From positions 1,355,444 through 1,419,443 of the forward strand of contig NZ_LT906450.1 of assembly GCF_900187265.1 (NCBI RefSeq): a stretch of DNA of 64,000 bases, written 5' to 3'. Positions within the stretch are counted from its first letter, which is position 1. Every line of letters starts with the position of its first letter. Source of the stretch: Rhodococcus rhodochrous. Its GTDB lineage: Bacteria > Actinomycetota > Actinomycetes > Mycobacteriales > Mycobacteriaceae. Of the stretch, positions 33,049 through 42,102 are shown one piece after another. Under the pieces are notes generated by a model. The model saw nothing but the letters and a program-made list of their open reading frames with translations. It ran no database searches and had not been told where the DNA came from. A program made the translations under genes and the position numbers.

Positions 33049-33135
33049 GCACCCGACAGTAGAGCCGGAGGGGAACGGCCACCATTACTTCCCGGGTAAT
33101 CGATTCCGCGCACGACGAGGCGCAGGGTGGTCCCC

Positions 33136-33477
33136 ATGAACGCATACGCAGTAGCTCATCTCCGCAACGTCGACCTCAACGACGACATCGCCGGGTACCT
33201 CGGGGCCATCGACGACACCCTCGCCCCGTACGACGGGCGGTTCCTCGTCCACGGCGTCGATCCCGTAGGGATGGACGGACCCTTCGAGGGGAACGTCGTG
33301 ATCATCGAATTCCCCGACGTCGACCGTGCCCGGTCCTGGTACGAATCCCCGGAGTACCAGGCGATCCTCCCGCTCCGCACCGAGAACTCCGAGGGATGGG
33401 CGGTCCTCGTGCAGGGCACACCGCCCGGCTACCGCGCCACGCACTTCCTCGACAAGGTGTTCGGCGCCCAGCGGTAG
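33136..33477 (+). CDS. DUF1330 family protein
   Basis: 113 aa, dimeric ferredoxin-like alpha/beta barrel family. The DUF1330 core FEGNVVIIEFPDVDRARSWY and the following SPEYQAILPLR are present. ATG at 33136 is preferred over a GTG three codons upstream. Function of the family is not established; it is the probable target of the divergent MmyB-type regulator. Confidence 0.85.
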   Translation: MNAYAVAHLRNVDLNDDIAGYLGAIDDTLAPYDGRFLVHGVDPVGMDGPFEGNVVIIEFPDVDRARSWYESPEYQAILPLRTENSEGWAVLVQGTPPGYRATHFLDKVFGAQR

Positions 33478-33493
33478 GCGGACGGGCTGCAGT

Positions 33494-34060
33494 TCAGGGC
33501 AGGATGCCGGCCGCCCGGGCCGGTTCGGCGTAGGCCCGCGCCAGCGACTCCACCGTCTCGTGGGCGTTCAACCCGCTCGGATTGGGCACCACCCACAACG
33601 GGACGTCGCCGATCGTGTCGTCCTGCCGCCCGGCCTTCGCCTTGCGCCGACCGAAGGCCGCGCGGTAGGCGGTGATGCCCGCGACCGCCACGGCACGAGG
33701 GCGGAACTCCGCCACCACATTCGCCAGGTGGCGTCCGCCCTCACGCAATTCCTCGTCGGTGAGTTCGTCGGCGCGGGCCGTCGCGCGCGGCGCCAGGTTC
33801 GTGATGCCGACACCCCGCTCGAGCAGGTGATCGCGGTCGGCGTCGCTCATGCCGGCCGATGCGTCGATCGGCCGGTCGACGATGCCGGCGCGGAACAGGG
33901 CGGGGTAGAAGCGGTTTCCGGGCCGCGCGAAGTGGGCTCCCGTCGCCGCGGTCCACAGTCCCGGGTTGATGCCGACGAACAACAGGCGGCAACCGGGCGC
34001 GACGAGATCGGGGATCACCGCATCGCGGAAGGACTCGAGTTCGGCTCGTGTGAAACCCAT
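33494..34060 (-). CDS. mug: G/U mismatch-specific DNA glycosylase (Mug family)
   Basis: 188 aa. Motif 1 GINPGLWTAATGAHFA and the C-terminal NPSGLNAH are diagnostic of the Mug/TDG uracil-DNA glycosylase family. It removes uracil or ethenocytosine opposite G. ATG at 34058-34060. Located between the DUF1330 gene and the carotenoid oxygenase, apparently not functionally tied to either. Confidence 0.93.
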   Translation of the reverse strand: MGFTRAELESFRDAVIPDLVAPGCRLLFVGINPGLWTAATGAHFARPGNRFYPALFRAGIVDRPIDASAGMSDADRDHLLERGVGITNLAPRATARADELTDEELREGGRHLANVVAEFRPRAVAVAGITAYRAAFGRRKAKAGRQDDTIGDVPLWVVPNPSGLNAHETVESLARAYAEPARAAGILP

Positions 34061-34085
34061 CCACCCAAACTAGCCGGAGCGACGC

Positions 34086-35471
34086 TCAGTCCGACGGGAG
34101 CCAGGCGCCGTGCAGACCGGCCGGGACACGGATCGGCAGACGGACCCGCGCGATCGGGCCCGATGCCGGGTCGGATGCGGGGAAGATCAGGAACCAGCTC
34201 GACATGTCCTCGCGGTCGGTGGCGATGGTGCCCCAGGGGTCCGCCGCGTCTCCCGGCATCAGGATCGGCTCGCCGGGAGCGAGGCTCTCGTGCGTCCACA
34301 CCGATTCCGTACCCGCCTGTACGTCGAACCAGCACAACGAATCGGCCGCTCCCGGAGGTAGATTCGAGGATCCGCTCTTGCCGATCGTTGCCACCACGCG
34401 GTGACCGAGGGTTGTGGACCGGTCGTCTATACGCGGGAACTCCATGTCGCGCTCGCACAGGACGGTCCGCGTGATCCCGTTCCGTCCGATCACCGCACGG
34501 CTCAGGGTGGACCGGTTCGGTTCCCTCTGCCGGGTCAACCCGCCGGGATAACACCATTCGACGTAGTCGAGCGCGACGTCGCCGTCGGGCAGGTCGAAGG
34601 CGTTGGCGGTGTGCCACATCCAGAACGTGTCGGTCGAGAACCACCGCACCGCACCGCCGTCGCGGGGGACGAGCGCGACACGCACTCCGAGATCCGGCTT
34701 CCAGTCGAGCGGCGACCCGCCGGAGAAGATCTGCGAGAGATCGAACACCAGCGGGGCCAGGACCAGGACGACGTAGGTCGGCGTCAGCGCCATGTCGTGG
34801 ATCATCAACGGCCGGTCCATGCCGTCGATCGGGGTGGGCGCGCGCGTCACCGTCCCGTCCGGTGCGATCACAGACCAGGTCAGGTACGGCGGGTCGAGCA
34901 TGTAGCAGAAGGCGACCATCTCGCCGGTGTGCGGATCGATCTTCGGGTGCGCGGTCAGACCGACCGGCAGGGTTCCGTCGAAGGTCTCGCGTCCGAGCGT
35001 CTCGAGGTCGGAACCCAGGGTGTACGGCGGCGCCGCCTCGGCCATCGCCATGAGCCGCCCGCCGTGCCGGACGATGTTGATGTCCGGCAGCTCGCGCATA
35101 GTGTTCGCCAGCTCCGGCCCGACCTCTTCCTCGGGAGGGAAGTACGGATCGGTGATGCCGGCCCACAGCGCGCGACCGGCCTTCTCCTCCGCGACGACCT
35201 GCGGGGTCCGCACGAACCTGTTCGTGTAGCGCGCGGTGCCCTCGACGATCTGCACGCGGTGGACCATGCCGTCGCCGTCGATGGGGTAGACGTAGTGACC
35301 GATCGGGTCGAAGCGCGGATTGGGTCCGTTGCGGAGATAACTTCCGTGCAGATCGGCGGGGAGTTCCCCCTGGACCTCGAGATCACGGACGTCCACTTCC
35401 TCGCGTTGAGGCGCGAACAGGCCGCTGAGGTGCGGATGGTGTGCCGGATCGACAGGCGCCGGACGTTGCAT
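34086..35471 (-). CDS. carotenoid cleavage oxygenase family protein
   Basis: 461 aa, seven-blade propeller RPE65/CCO family. The iron-binding His set is visible: GLTAHPKIDP, MIHDMALT, FWMWHTANAF and the terminal LHGAWLPSD. The early YLRNGPNPRFDP and DGDGMVH stretches are family-typical. It cleaves a polyene or stilbene double bond with O2. ATG at 35469-35471. Transcribed away from the Mrr-like gene; the 185-bp divergent gap 35472-35656 holds a GTGCGGCCGCAC palindrome. Confidence 0.92.
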   Translation of the reverse strand: MQRPAPVDPAHHPHLSGLFAPQREEVDVRDLEVQGELPADLHGSYLRNGPNPRFDPIGHYVYPIDGDGMVHRVQIVEGTARYTNRFVRTPQVVAEEKAGRALWAGITDPYFPPEEEVGPELANTMRELPDINIVRHGGRLMAMAEAAPPYTLGSDLETLGRETFDGTLPVGLTAHPKIDPHTGEMVAFCYMLDPPYLTWSVIAPDGTVTRAPTPIDGMDRPLMIHDMALTPTYVVLVLAPLVFDLSQIFSGGSPLDWKPDLGVRVALVPRDGGAVRWFSTDTFWMWHTANAFDLPDGDVALDYVEWCYPGGLTRQREPNRSTLSRAVIGRNGITRTVLCERDMEFPRIDDRSTTLGHRVVATIGKSGSSNLPPGAADSLCWFDVQAGTESVWTHESLAPGEPILMPGDAADPWGTIATDREDMSSWFLIFPASDPASGPIARVRLPIRVPAGLHGAWLPSD

Positions 35472-35656
35472 GGCGACTCGCTTCGGTGGAGGCGAAATTC
35501 TTCCGTGGGGAAATCGTAGGACCGGGGAGAGCGATCGGTTCGTGATTCGGCGCGCCCGATCCGGCAGCCACGGACAGCGGCCGTGCATCGGATAGGGTTG
35601 TTGCCTACGTGCAGGACCGATAGTGCGGCCGCACGGCCGCGACGTTAGGGGAAGGT

Positions 35657-36595
35657 GTGCAGCGCCGGAACGCGATCGGAAACTCCGTCCGGAACACCGG
35701 AGGTGGCGAGGCCACGTTGCCGCCGTACACGGATCTTCTCTGGCCGACCGTGCAGGCGGTGATCGAACTCGGCGGATCCGGTGTCATCGAGGAGATCGAT
35801 TCCGGCGTGATCGCCCGGACGGGACTGTCCGAGGCCGCACAGGCGGTACTCCACGGTGACGGCCCCGGAACGGAGATCGAATACCGGCTGGCCTGGGCCC
35901 GGACCTACCTCAAGGGCATGGGTCTGCTGTCGAACACCCGCCGCGGTGTGTGGAGCGTGACCGACCGTGGCCGCGCCGTGCGTGAGTCGGAGATCAAGCC
36001 CATGCAGGTCGCGTACACGGCCGAGAAGCGTCGCAAGCGCATGGTGCGGAACGTCTCGCAGGGTGCCCAGGTCGTGCCGCTCGCAGCCGCCCCCGAGGAT
36101 CCCGAACTGTGGCGCGAGCCCGTCCTCGGTGCCGTCGCCGACCTGTCGGAGGACGGTTTCGAACGCCTCGCCACCGCGGTGCTGCGCGCGGCCGGATTCA
36201 CCACCCTGACGATTCCGGCCCCGGGCGGATCCCACGCCCCGGAGGGCGCCGGTCACGTCGAGGGCACCGGTGTCCTGCGCGTGTCGCTGCTGAGCTTCTC
36301 GGTGTTCTTCCGTTTCCTGCGGGCACCGGAGAAGGCGGGTGCCGACGTGGTCCGCGAGTTCCGCGCCGCGATGGTCGGGCGGGGCGAGAAGGGTCTGCTC
36401 GTCACCACCGGATCGTTCACCGAGGACGCGCGCGCCGAAGCCCACCGGCACGGCGCCCCGCCGATCGATCTCGTCGACGGCGACGGGTTGTGCGATCTGC
36501 TCAAAGAGCACGGTCTCGGTGTCCGTTCCACGGTGCGGACGGTCGAGGACGTCTCCCTGGTGCCGGCCTTCTTCGCCGAACTGTCCGGCCGCTGA
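35657..36595 (+). CDS. Mrr-like restriction endonuclease family protein, catalytic residues degenerate
   Basis: 312 aa. N-terminal Mrr_N winged-helix (about 20-110) and C-terminal Mrr-catalytic-like domain (about 150-290) ending in the conserved VGRGEKGLLVTTGSFTEDARAEA and IDLVDGDGLCDLL. In active relatives the motif is GGIDG followed by FFQCKR; here the corresponding stretches read GHVEGTG and FFRFLRAP, so the Asp is replaced by Glu and the Gln-x-Lys pair is lost. The domain is otherwise well kept. Probably a non-cleaving DNA-binding relative. GTG start behind AGGGGAAGG. Confidence 0.8.
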   Translation: MQRRNAIGNSVRNTGGGEATLPPYTDLLWPTVQAVIELGGSGVIEEIDSGVIARTGLSEAAQAVLHGDGPGTEIEYRLAWARTYLKGMGLLSNTRRGVWSVTDRGRAVRESEIKPMQVAYTAEKRRKRMVRNVSQGAQVVPLAAAPEDPELWREPVLGAVADLSEDGFERLATAVLRAAGFTTLTIPAPGGSHAPEGAGHVEGTGVLRVSLLSFSVFFRFLRAPEKAGADVVREFRAAMVGRGEKGLLVTTGSFTEDARAEAHRHGAPPIDLVDGDGLCDLLKEHGLGVRSTVRTVEDVSLVPAFFAELSGR

Positions 36596-36721
36596 CCGCG
36601 TAGCGCCGTCGCGGATATCGCCTGCCGCAACCTGTCGAATTCCCCGTGTGGCCGGTGGGACGCCTGTGATTGTGATGCAATACGGCGGACGTACAGACGG
36701 CAATACGAAGGACAGGTTGCG

Positions 36722-37480
36722 ATGAGCCTTTCGCGGCGGGACATGTTGCGGTACGCGACGCTCGGATCGGGCGTCGCGTTGATCTCTGCGCTCGGCGCAC
36801 CGGGCCTGGCCCAGGGACGCCCGGTGCTCGGGACCATCATCGACTACTCGGCCGCCGTGCCGTCGCCGTCGTCGATCCGCGCCGCCGGCCATATCGGCGC
36901 CATCCGGTACGTGTCCGATGCGCGACCCGATGCCGCGTGGATGCGCGCCAAGCCGCTCACCGGACGGGAAGCGGACGCGCTGCTCGACAGCGGACTCGAA
37001 GTGGTCTCGTGCTACCAGTACGGCAAGGCCGCGACCGCCGATTGGCTCGGTGGTTACGAGGCGGGTCTGAAGCACGCCCGGCGCGGCCTCGACCTCCACT
37101 ACGCGGCCGGTGGCCCGGAGAACCGGCCGATCTACGCCTCGATCGACGACAACCCGACCTTCGAGCAGTTCACGCTCCAGGTCGTGCCGTATCTGCTGGG
37201 CTGGCAGGAAGTGGTCGGCGCCGGAAATCTCGGTGTGTACGCCAACTCGCCGACGATCGACTGGGCGTCGGCGGTCTCCCTCGGGTCCTTCTACTGGCAG
37301 CACGACTGGGGCACGCCCAAGGGCTACGTGCATCCGCGGGCGAACCTGCACCAGATTCCGGGCGAGGTCCGGATCGACGGCATCGGCGTCGACATCAACC
37401 ACGTGCTCACGTCCGACTACGGCCAGTGGTCGCTCGCCGGCAGCGCACCGAGTTCCGACCCGGGACTGCTGGGCAGCTAG
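36722..37480 (+). CDS. Tat-exported DUF1906 (glycoside hydrolase-like) protein
   Basis: 252 aa. The N-terminus has a twin-arginine signal (SRRDMLRYATLGSG, cleavage after about residue 31). The mature part is a DUF1906/Rv2525c-like TIM-barrel domain, with LGTIIDYSAAVPSP at the start, YQYGKAATADWL and YASIDDNPT in the middle. In M. tuberculosis the Tat-exported homologue is linked to cell-envelope processes. ATG at 36722. Its TAG stop shares the CTAG tetranucleotide with the stop of the convergent MFS gene. Confidence 0.88.
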   Translation: MSLSRRDMLRYATLGSGVALISALGAPGLAQGRPVLGTIIDYSAAVPSPSSIRAAGHIGAIRYVSDARPDAAWMRAKPLTGREADALLDSGLEVVSCYQYGKAATADWLGGYEAGLKHARRGLDLHYAAGGPENRPIYASIDDNPTFEQFTLQVVPYLLGWQEVVGAGNLGVYANSPTIDWASAVSLGSFYWQHDWGTPKGYVHPRANLHQIPGEVRIDGIGVDINHVLTSDYGQWSLAGSAPSSDPGLLGS

Positions 37481-38919
37481 CGATCGGGCCGGGGCTCGTC
37501 GACGGGTCGCACGGAGCGGCCCGGCGGCGGGATGAGGATCGTGAAGACCAGCCCCACCACAGCCGCCCCCATCGCCACCAGGAAGGTGGCGCGGAACCCT
37601 TCGAGGGCGGGCACCACGGAGTCGCCGATGCGCTGGGTCATCGCTGCCAGCATCACGCCCACCACCGCTGCGGCACTCGTCGTGCCGATGGACCGCATCA
37701 GGGTGTTGAGGCTGTTGGCCGCGGCGGACTCGCGTAGCGGCACGGCACCCATGATGAGTGCGGGCATCGCGGCGTAGGCGAGGCCTATACCGGCGCCGAT
37801 GAGCATCGACGCGCCGACGATGTGCCAGACCTCCTGGTACAGCACGTACGCCATCAGGTATCCGAGGCCTACGAGCACCGTGCCGCAACCGAGGGTCACG
37901 CGCGCGCCGAACCGCGTCGTGATGCGCGCCGACACGGGGGACAGCGCCATCATCACGAGCCCCGCGGGGGCGAGCGCGATACCGGCGGTGACCATCGTCT
38001 GCCCGAAGCCGTAGCCGGTCTCCGTCGGTGCCATCAGCAGCTGCGGGAACGCCAGGATGTTCGAGTACATCGAGAAGCCGATCGCGACCGACGCGAGATT
38101 CGTCATGAGGATCGGCCGGCGAGCCGACAACCGAAGGTCCACGAGAGGTCGCGGTACCCGCAGCTCGTACAGGCCCCAGCCGACGAACACCACGACTGCC
38201 CCCGCGAGCATCCCGAGCGTGGCCGGGGCGGTCCATCCCCAGTCGTTGCCCTTGGTGACCGGCAGGAGCAACAACACGAGGGCGACGGAGAGCAGCAGCG
38301 CCCCGGCGATGTCGAATCGTCCCGGATTGCGGTGCGACGACTCGGGCACGACGAACAGGATCGCGGTGATACCGACGAGGCCGAGGACCAGCGACGCGAC
38401 GAACAGCATGTGCCAGTCGGTCGCCTGGGCGACGAAGGCCGCGGCCGGCAACCCGATCGCACCGCCCACACCCATCGTGGCACTGATGGTGGCCATGGCG
38501 CCCGGGAGTCGTCGGGAGGGCAACTCGTCGCGCAGGATCGCGATACCGAGCGGGATGGCGCCCATCGCGGCGCCCTGCAGCGCCCGACCGACCACGAGCG
38601 GGACGAGGGTCGCCGCGATCGCGCAGACCGCCGAACCGAGCACCATCAGTGAGAGCGAGGTCAGCAGCATCCGGCGTTTGCCGAACATGTCGCCGAGGCG
38701 ACCGCTGATCGGGGTGACCACCGCGCCGGCGAGCAGGGTCGCCGTCACGGCCCAGGACGTGTTCTCGGGAGTCGCGCCGACGAGCACCGGCAGTCGGGGG
38801 AGGATCGGGACGATCAGGGTCTGCATGAGCGCGACGCTGATACCGACGGTCGCGAGGACCGGCACGATGCCGCGCGGGGCAGGAACCTCCCTGGTGGAGA
38901 GCGGTGTCTCTACGGCCAT
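37477..38919 (-). CDS. MFS transporter (drug:H+ antiporter-2 type)
   Basis: 480 aa, 13-14 membrane segments. Motif A after TM2 (GRLGDMFGKRRML), the TM4 VGRALQGAAMGAIP stretch and the late second-half GARVTLGC repeat identify a major facilitator of the DHA2 efflux group. ATG at 38917-38919 follows GAGGAG. Convergent with the DUF1906 gene. Substrate unknown. Confidence 0.9.
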   Translation of the reverse strand: MAVETPLSTREVPAPRGIVPVLATVGISVALMQTLIVPILPRLPVLVGATPENTSWAVTATLLAGAVVTPISGRLGDMFGKRRMLLTSLSLMVLGSAVCAIAATLVPLVVGRALQGAAMGAIPLGIAILRDELPSRRLPGAMATISATMGVGGAIGLPAAAFVAQATDWHMLFVASLVLGLVGITAILFVVPESSHRNPGRFDIAGALLLSVALVLLLLPVTKGNDWGWTAPATLGMLAGAVVVFVGWGLYELRVPRPLVDLRLSARRPILMTNLASVAIGFSMYSNILAFPQLLMAPTETGYGFGQTMVTAGIALAPAGLVMMALSPVSARITTRFGARVTLGCGTVLVGLGYLMAYVLYQEVWHIVGASMLIGAGIGLAYAAMPALIMGAVPLRESAAANSLNTLMRSIGTTSAAAVVGVMLAAMTQRIGDSVVPALEGFRATFLVAMGAAVVGLVFTILIPPPGRSVRPVDEPRPDR

Positions 38920-38983
38920 GCGGCTCCTCGGTCCGGGGCCGGGGGTGACGCGGCCTACGACGACAATTTGTGCGCAATACGAA

Positions 38984-39008
38984 CGATGCTGACATCGTGT
39001 CTAACACG
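38984..39008. promoter_or_regulatory. overlapping dyads upstream of the MFS gene
   Basis: CGATG-N4-CATCG (38984-38997) and CGTGT-N3-ACACG (38996-39008) overlap 65 bp before the MFS start. Such compact dyads are typical operators of TetR/MarR repressors of efflux genes, but no such regulator is adjacent. The rest of 38920-39079 holds nothing recognisable. Confidence 0.45.
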
Positions 39009-39079
39009 GCAGGACCGTCGATCCCTAGTGGCCTCCCGCCGTCCGGCCGCTGAACGGTCGTTCGACCGGGCTCCCGGAA

Positions 39080-39451
39080 TCAGGACTGACAGTGCCTGTC
39101 GGGCTCGGATTCGTCGACGGTGATCGAGAGCGGCGGATGCTCGTCGGGTGCGGCATGATCGCCGCGCCACGCCAGCAGCGACCAGCGCGACAGCCCGGAC
39201 AACGCCGAACCGAGACTCGCGAACGACAGTGAGGACAACGCCGAACCGAACGACCCGACCGAACCGACGGACAGGATCGACCCGCAGCTACCGATCGACA
39301 GGATCGAGTACGAGGAACCGATCGACAGGATCGACCGCTCGGAGGCGATCGACAGGATCGAGCGGTGGGAGAGGAGCGAACGGCGGGAATTCACGGACGC
39401 GTGCCGCAGACGACGCTGCTTCGACGGGATGCGCGACGCGAGGAAGGCCAT
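39080..39451 (-). CDS. serine/leucine/isoleucine repeat protein
   Basis: About 123 aa. A basic N-terminal part is followed by roughly ten short repeats of the form SILSIGS (e.g. RSILSIASERSILSIGS), then SLLAWRGDHAAPDEHPP and an acidic tail. The repeats come from a DNA repeat built on ATCGACAGGATCGA-like units. Similar Ser/Leu-repeat hypothetical proteins are, to my knowledge, seen in other actinobacteria. No good Shine-Dalgarno sequence; ATG at 39451 or GTG at 39466. The opposite strand is also open across the repeat but lacks a usable start, so the minus strand is favoured. Confidence 0.5.
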   Translation of the reverse strand: MAFLASRIPSKQRRLRHASVNSRRSLLSHRSILSIASERSILSIGSSYSILSIGSCGSILSVGSVGSFGSALSSLSFASLGSALSGLSRWSLLAWRGDHAAPDEHPPLSITVDESEPDRHCQS

Positions 39452-39530
39452 GCACCGGTCTATCACGCCCGACGGTGACGGGGGAAGAGACGGCGGTGGT
39501 GGTGGAGGAACGACGGTGGTGGAGGAACGA

Positions 39531-39564
39531 CGAAGGCCGCCGGGAGGACTCCCGGCGGCCTTCG
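39531..39564 (-). terminator. hairpin terminator of the secreted-protein gene
   Basis: A perfect 14-bp stem (39531-39544 with 39551-39564) and 6-base loop, 64 bp beyond the stop of the minus-strand gene 39628-40488. Confidence 0.75.
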
Positions 39565-39569
39565 ATGCA

Positions 39570-39627
39570 TTCGAAGTGAGCTGCGTTCGAAGTGAGCTGC
39601 GTTCGAAGTGAGCTGTGTTCGACGTGA
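39570..39627. repeat. 16-bp tandem repeat, 3.6 copies
   Basis: TTCGAAGTGAGCTGCG repeats head to tail at 39570-39585, 39586-39601, 39602-39617 (one C to T change) and a 10-base partial copy at 39618-39627. It ends exactly at the stop codon (39628-39630) of the secreted-protein gene and lies between that gene and its terminator. Confidence 0.85.
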
Positions 39628-40488
39628 TCAGGGAACGGCGACGAGACCCACGGTGGGGAGGAAGGTGCACGAACGCGGATCGGCGCCCTCGTCCTGCGTG
39701 GTGATTCCACCGGAGATCACGGCCAGGACCTGACCCGAACCGGTATCGGCGATCGTGCTCAGCGTGGTCGGGCCGTCGGGGTTGATCTTCGCGTCGTTGG
39801 TGAGCGGCTGCGTGCCCGTGCGTCCGTTGGAGACGTTGACCCAGCTCAGGGTGAGCGGCTGCTGCTGCTCGCCGGCGGCGGGGGCGGTGCCCAGCGCGGT
39901 GAAGACGAAGCCGGTCTGGCCTGCGGCCGGTCCGGGAGGGGGAAGGTGGGACGGACCCGCGACCGCGAGGGCGGTGCCCACGGAGTCCTGGCTGTCGCCG
40001 ATGCAGCCCTTGCCGATCGTCGGGTAGAGGAACTGCGAGATCACCACGGCACCGGGCTCGGGGAGGTCGGGTCCGCCGCCGCCGCTGCCGTCGAGGAAGG
40101 TGATGACCCGCTGGAGGGTGCTCTTCGCCGACTCGGGGAGCTCGGAGTTCTCGAGCAGTTCCTTGGCCTGCGCGAGCAGGTCGTTCTTGCCGTCGGCCGC
40201 GTCGGCGACGTCGGCGGGGCCCGCAGCCGCACCGATGATCGCGGGCGCGAGGGAAGCCAGTGCCTCGACCTCTTCGGGGTTCGCCCGGACCCCGGCGAGC
40301 AGGTCGGTCAACGACTCGACGGAGAGATCGGCGGGAATCTCGAACTGGGGCAGTTCGACGAGCCCTGCCAGATCCGGCAGCACGGGTGGCGCCGGTTGCG
40401 CGACGGCCTGCGTAGGCACGGCCAATCCCGCGGTGGCGGCGAGTGCGCACAGCGTGAGCGCCCGTCGCATTCCTCGAGTACGAAGCAC
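39628..40488 (-). CDS. secreted protein of unknown function
   Basis: 286 aa. The N-terminus is a Sec signal peptide (basic MLRTRGMRRA, hydrophobic core, cleavage after TQAVA near residue 31). The mature protein has a Pro-rich start, a helical 60-160 region and a C-terminal beta-rich domain with VVISQFLYPTIGKGCIG; two Cys (GKGCIG and RSCTFL) may form a disulfide. GTG at 40488 is chosen because it keeps the basic n-region; ATG at 40470 is possible. Divergent from pimE. Not assigned to a family. Confidence 0.72.
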   Translation of the reverse strand: MLRTRGMRRALTLCALAATAGLAVPTQAVAQPAPPVLPDLAGLVELPQFEIPADLSVESLTDLLAGVRANPEEVEALASLAPAIIGAAAGPADVADAADGKNDLLAQAKELLENSELPESAKSTLQRVITFLDGSGGGGPDLPEPGAVVISQFLYPTIGKGCIGDSQDSVGTALAVAGPSHLPPPGPAAGQTGFVFTALGTAPAAGEQQQPLTLSWVNVSNGRTGTQPLTNDAKINPDGPTTLSTIADTGSGQVLAVISGGITTQDEGADPRSCTFLPTVGLVAVP

Positions 40489-40776
40489 TGTTCCCCATCC
40501 TTGTCGTTGAAGCATTCGGACGTTCGGGACGAACGACCGCATGCTGACGGCTCGAGGGGACACTCTATGGACCCCCCGCACACGGGACAAGCCTGCCGTT
40601 TCGGAACGGCGCGCCCATCGCTGGTTCGGGATTCTAACCACGGGGTGTTCCGTCCCTCGGATCCTGTCGAACATAACGCGTCCGACCTGAGAAGATTGTG
40701 ACTGTAGATGAAATCGTTACGGGAGTGAACTCCGGTTCGTTTGCATGCCTATCGGAACGGTAATCTCCTTCGCCGG

Positions 40777-40792
40777 GTCCGGTTCACCGGAC
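40777..40792. promoter_or_regulatory. dyad in the pimE upstream region
   Basis: The 333-bp divergent gap 40489-40821 between the secreted-protein gene and pimE holds no gene. GTCCGG-ttca-CCGGAC (40777-40792) lies 30 bp before the pimE start and could be an operator or a leader hairpin. Confidence 0.35.
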
Positions 40793-40821
40793 GGACGTTC
40801 GACGGGAGAGGCCGCACCGCA

Positions 40822-42102
40822 GTGCCACGAGGGTTTCCTTCGCACCGGATGTGGTGGTGCGCGGCGTTACTGGTGCTGTCCGTCGTCGTCCGCGTGGCCT
40901 GGGGATTCATCACTCCCAACGGGATGAACCTCGTCGACCTGCACGTCTACGTCGACGGATCCGCCGCTCTGCTGCAGGGCGACCTCTACGGGTTCACCTA
41001 TTCGGAGGACACCCCCGATTTCCCCCTGCCGTTCACCTATCCACCTTTCGCCGCGCTCGTCTTCCTGCCCCTGCACCTGATCCCGTTTCCGGTCCTGGGG
41101 GTGGCCTGGCAGCTGCTCACGGTCGCGGCGCTGTTCGCCGTCGTGTCGATCTCCCTCGAACTCGTCGTGGGTGCGAGGGCGCGGAGCAGGTCGTGGATCG
41201 GTGTCGCGATGCTGTGGACGGCTGCGGGAATCTGGACCGAGCCGGTACGTACGACCCTCGACTACGGCCAGATCAACGTCTTCCTCGTCCTCGGCGTGAT
41301 GCTCGCGGCCCGCAGTTCCCGATGGTGGCTGTCGGGTGGGCTCGTCGGCGTGCTCGCCGGCATCAAGCTCACCCCCGCCATCACCGGCCTGTACTTCCTC
41401 GCGCAACGGCGCTGGCGGGAGGCGGCCTTCTCGGCGGTGGTCTTCGTGGGAACAGTCCTGGTGAGCCTGCTCGTGCTCGGATCCCAGGCCGCCACCTACT
41501 TCGGTTCCCTCTTCGGCGACGCGGATCGGATCGGGCCGGTCGTCTCGGTGTGGAACCAGTCGCTGCGCGGAGCGCTCGGTCGTCTCGCGGGTGAGGACGT
41601 CGGGCTCGGCCCGGCGTGGCTGTGCGGCGTCGTCGTCTGCGCGGTCCTGGCTTTCGCGGCGTGGCGGTCGCTGGGACCGCTGCCCGACGGAACACAGGAT
41701 CGCCTCGGCACGCTGTTGATCGTCCAGCTGTTCGGTCTGCTCGTCTCGCCCATCTCGTGGGTCCACCACTGGGTGTGGGTGGTCCCGTTGCTGCTGTGGC
41801 TGGTCTACGGCCCGTTGGCGCGGTCCCTCGGGGCTCGCATCGTCGCCGCGTGCTGGGCCGCGGTCACGCTGATCGGCGTTCCGTGGGTGCTGAGCACGGC
41901 GCAGAACTCGATCTGGGACGTCGAACGTCCCGCCCCGCTCGCCTGGCTCGGTGCCGTCAACGTGGTCGGCGTCCTGGCCGTCTACGTCGTCGTGATCCTT
42001 GCGGGTCGGCGGCGCGGGAGACGGGACGAGCCGGCGACTACAGGCCCGAGCGCCGTGCCTCCTCGTCGATCCGACGCGCAAGAGCCGGATCCGACTCCGT
42101 GA
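40822..42102 (+). CDS. pimE: PimE, polyprenol-phosphomannose-dependent alpha-1,2-mannosyltransferase (GT87)
   Basis: 426 aa with about ten membrane segments and GT87 motifs: the [20 protein letters not shown] luminal loop with the catalytic Asp, [14 protein letters not shown], and [11 protein letters not shown]. PimE adds the alpha-1,2-mannose in the step toward polar PIMs (PIM5/6) in the plasma membrane. GTG at 40822 follows GGGAGAGG and gives the family length; an earlier TTG reading is rejected. Flanked by phhB and a mutT2-like gene as in M. tuberculosis (Rv1159-Rv1160). lpqW, which acts in the same pathway, is 3 kb downstream. Confidence 0.88.
   Translation: MPRGFPSHRMWWCAALLVLSVVVRVAWGFITPNGMNLVDLHVYVDGSAALLQGDLYGFTYSEDTPDFPLPFTYPPFAALVFLPLHLIPFPVLGVAWQLLTVAALFAVVSISLELVVGARARSRSWIGVAMLWTAAGIWTEPVRTTLDYGQINVFLVLGVMLAARSSRWWLSGGLVGVLAGIKLTPAITGLYFLAQRRWREAAFSAVVFVGTVLVSLLVLGSQAATYFGSLFGDADRIGPVVSVWNQSLRGALGRLAGEDVGLGPAWLCGVVVCAVLAFAAWRSLGPLPDGTQDRLGTLLIVQLFGLLVSPISWVHHWVWVVPLLLWLVYGPLARSLGARIVAACWAAVTLIGVPWVLSTAQNSIWDVERPAPLAWLGAVNVVGVLAVYVVVILAGRRRGRRDEPATTGPSAVPPRRSDAQEPDPTP

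Noticed and set aside
35645-39007. 1120-codon open frame on the minus strand
   Set aside because: It crosses the Mrr-like, DUF1906 and MFS genes in other frames and has low-complexity His/Arg/Gly composition typical of shadow frames.
39148-39579. 143-codon Arg/Thr/Ser-rich plus-strand frame across the repeat
   Set aside because: Pure shadow of the repeat DNA that also runs through the terminator of the neighbouring gene; no ribosome-binding site.
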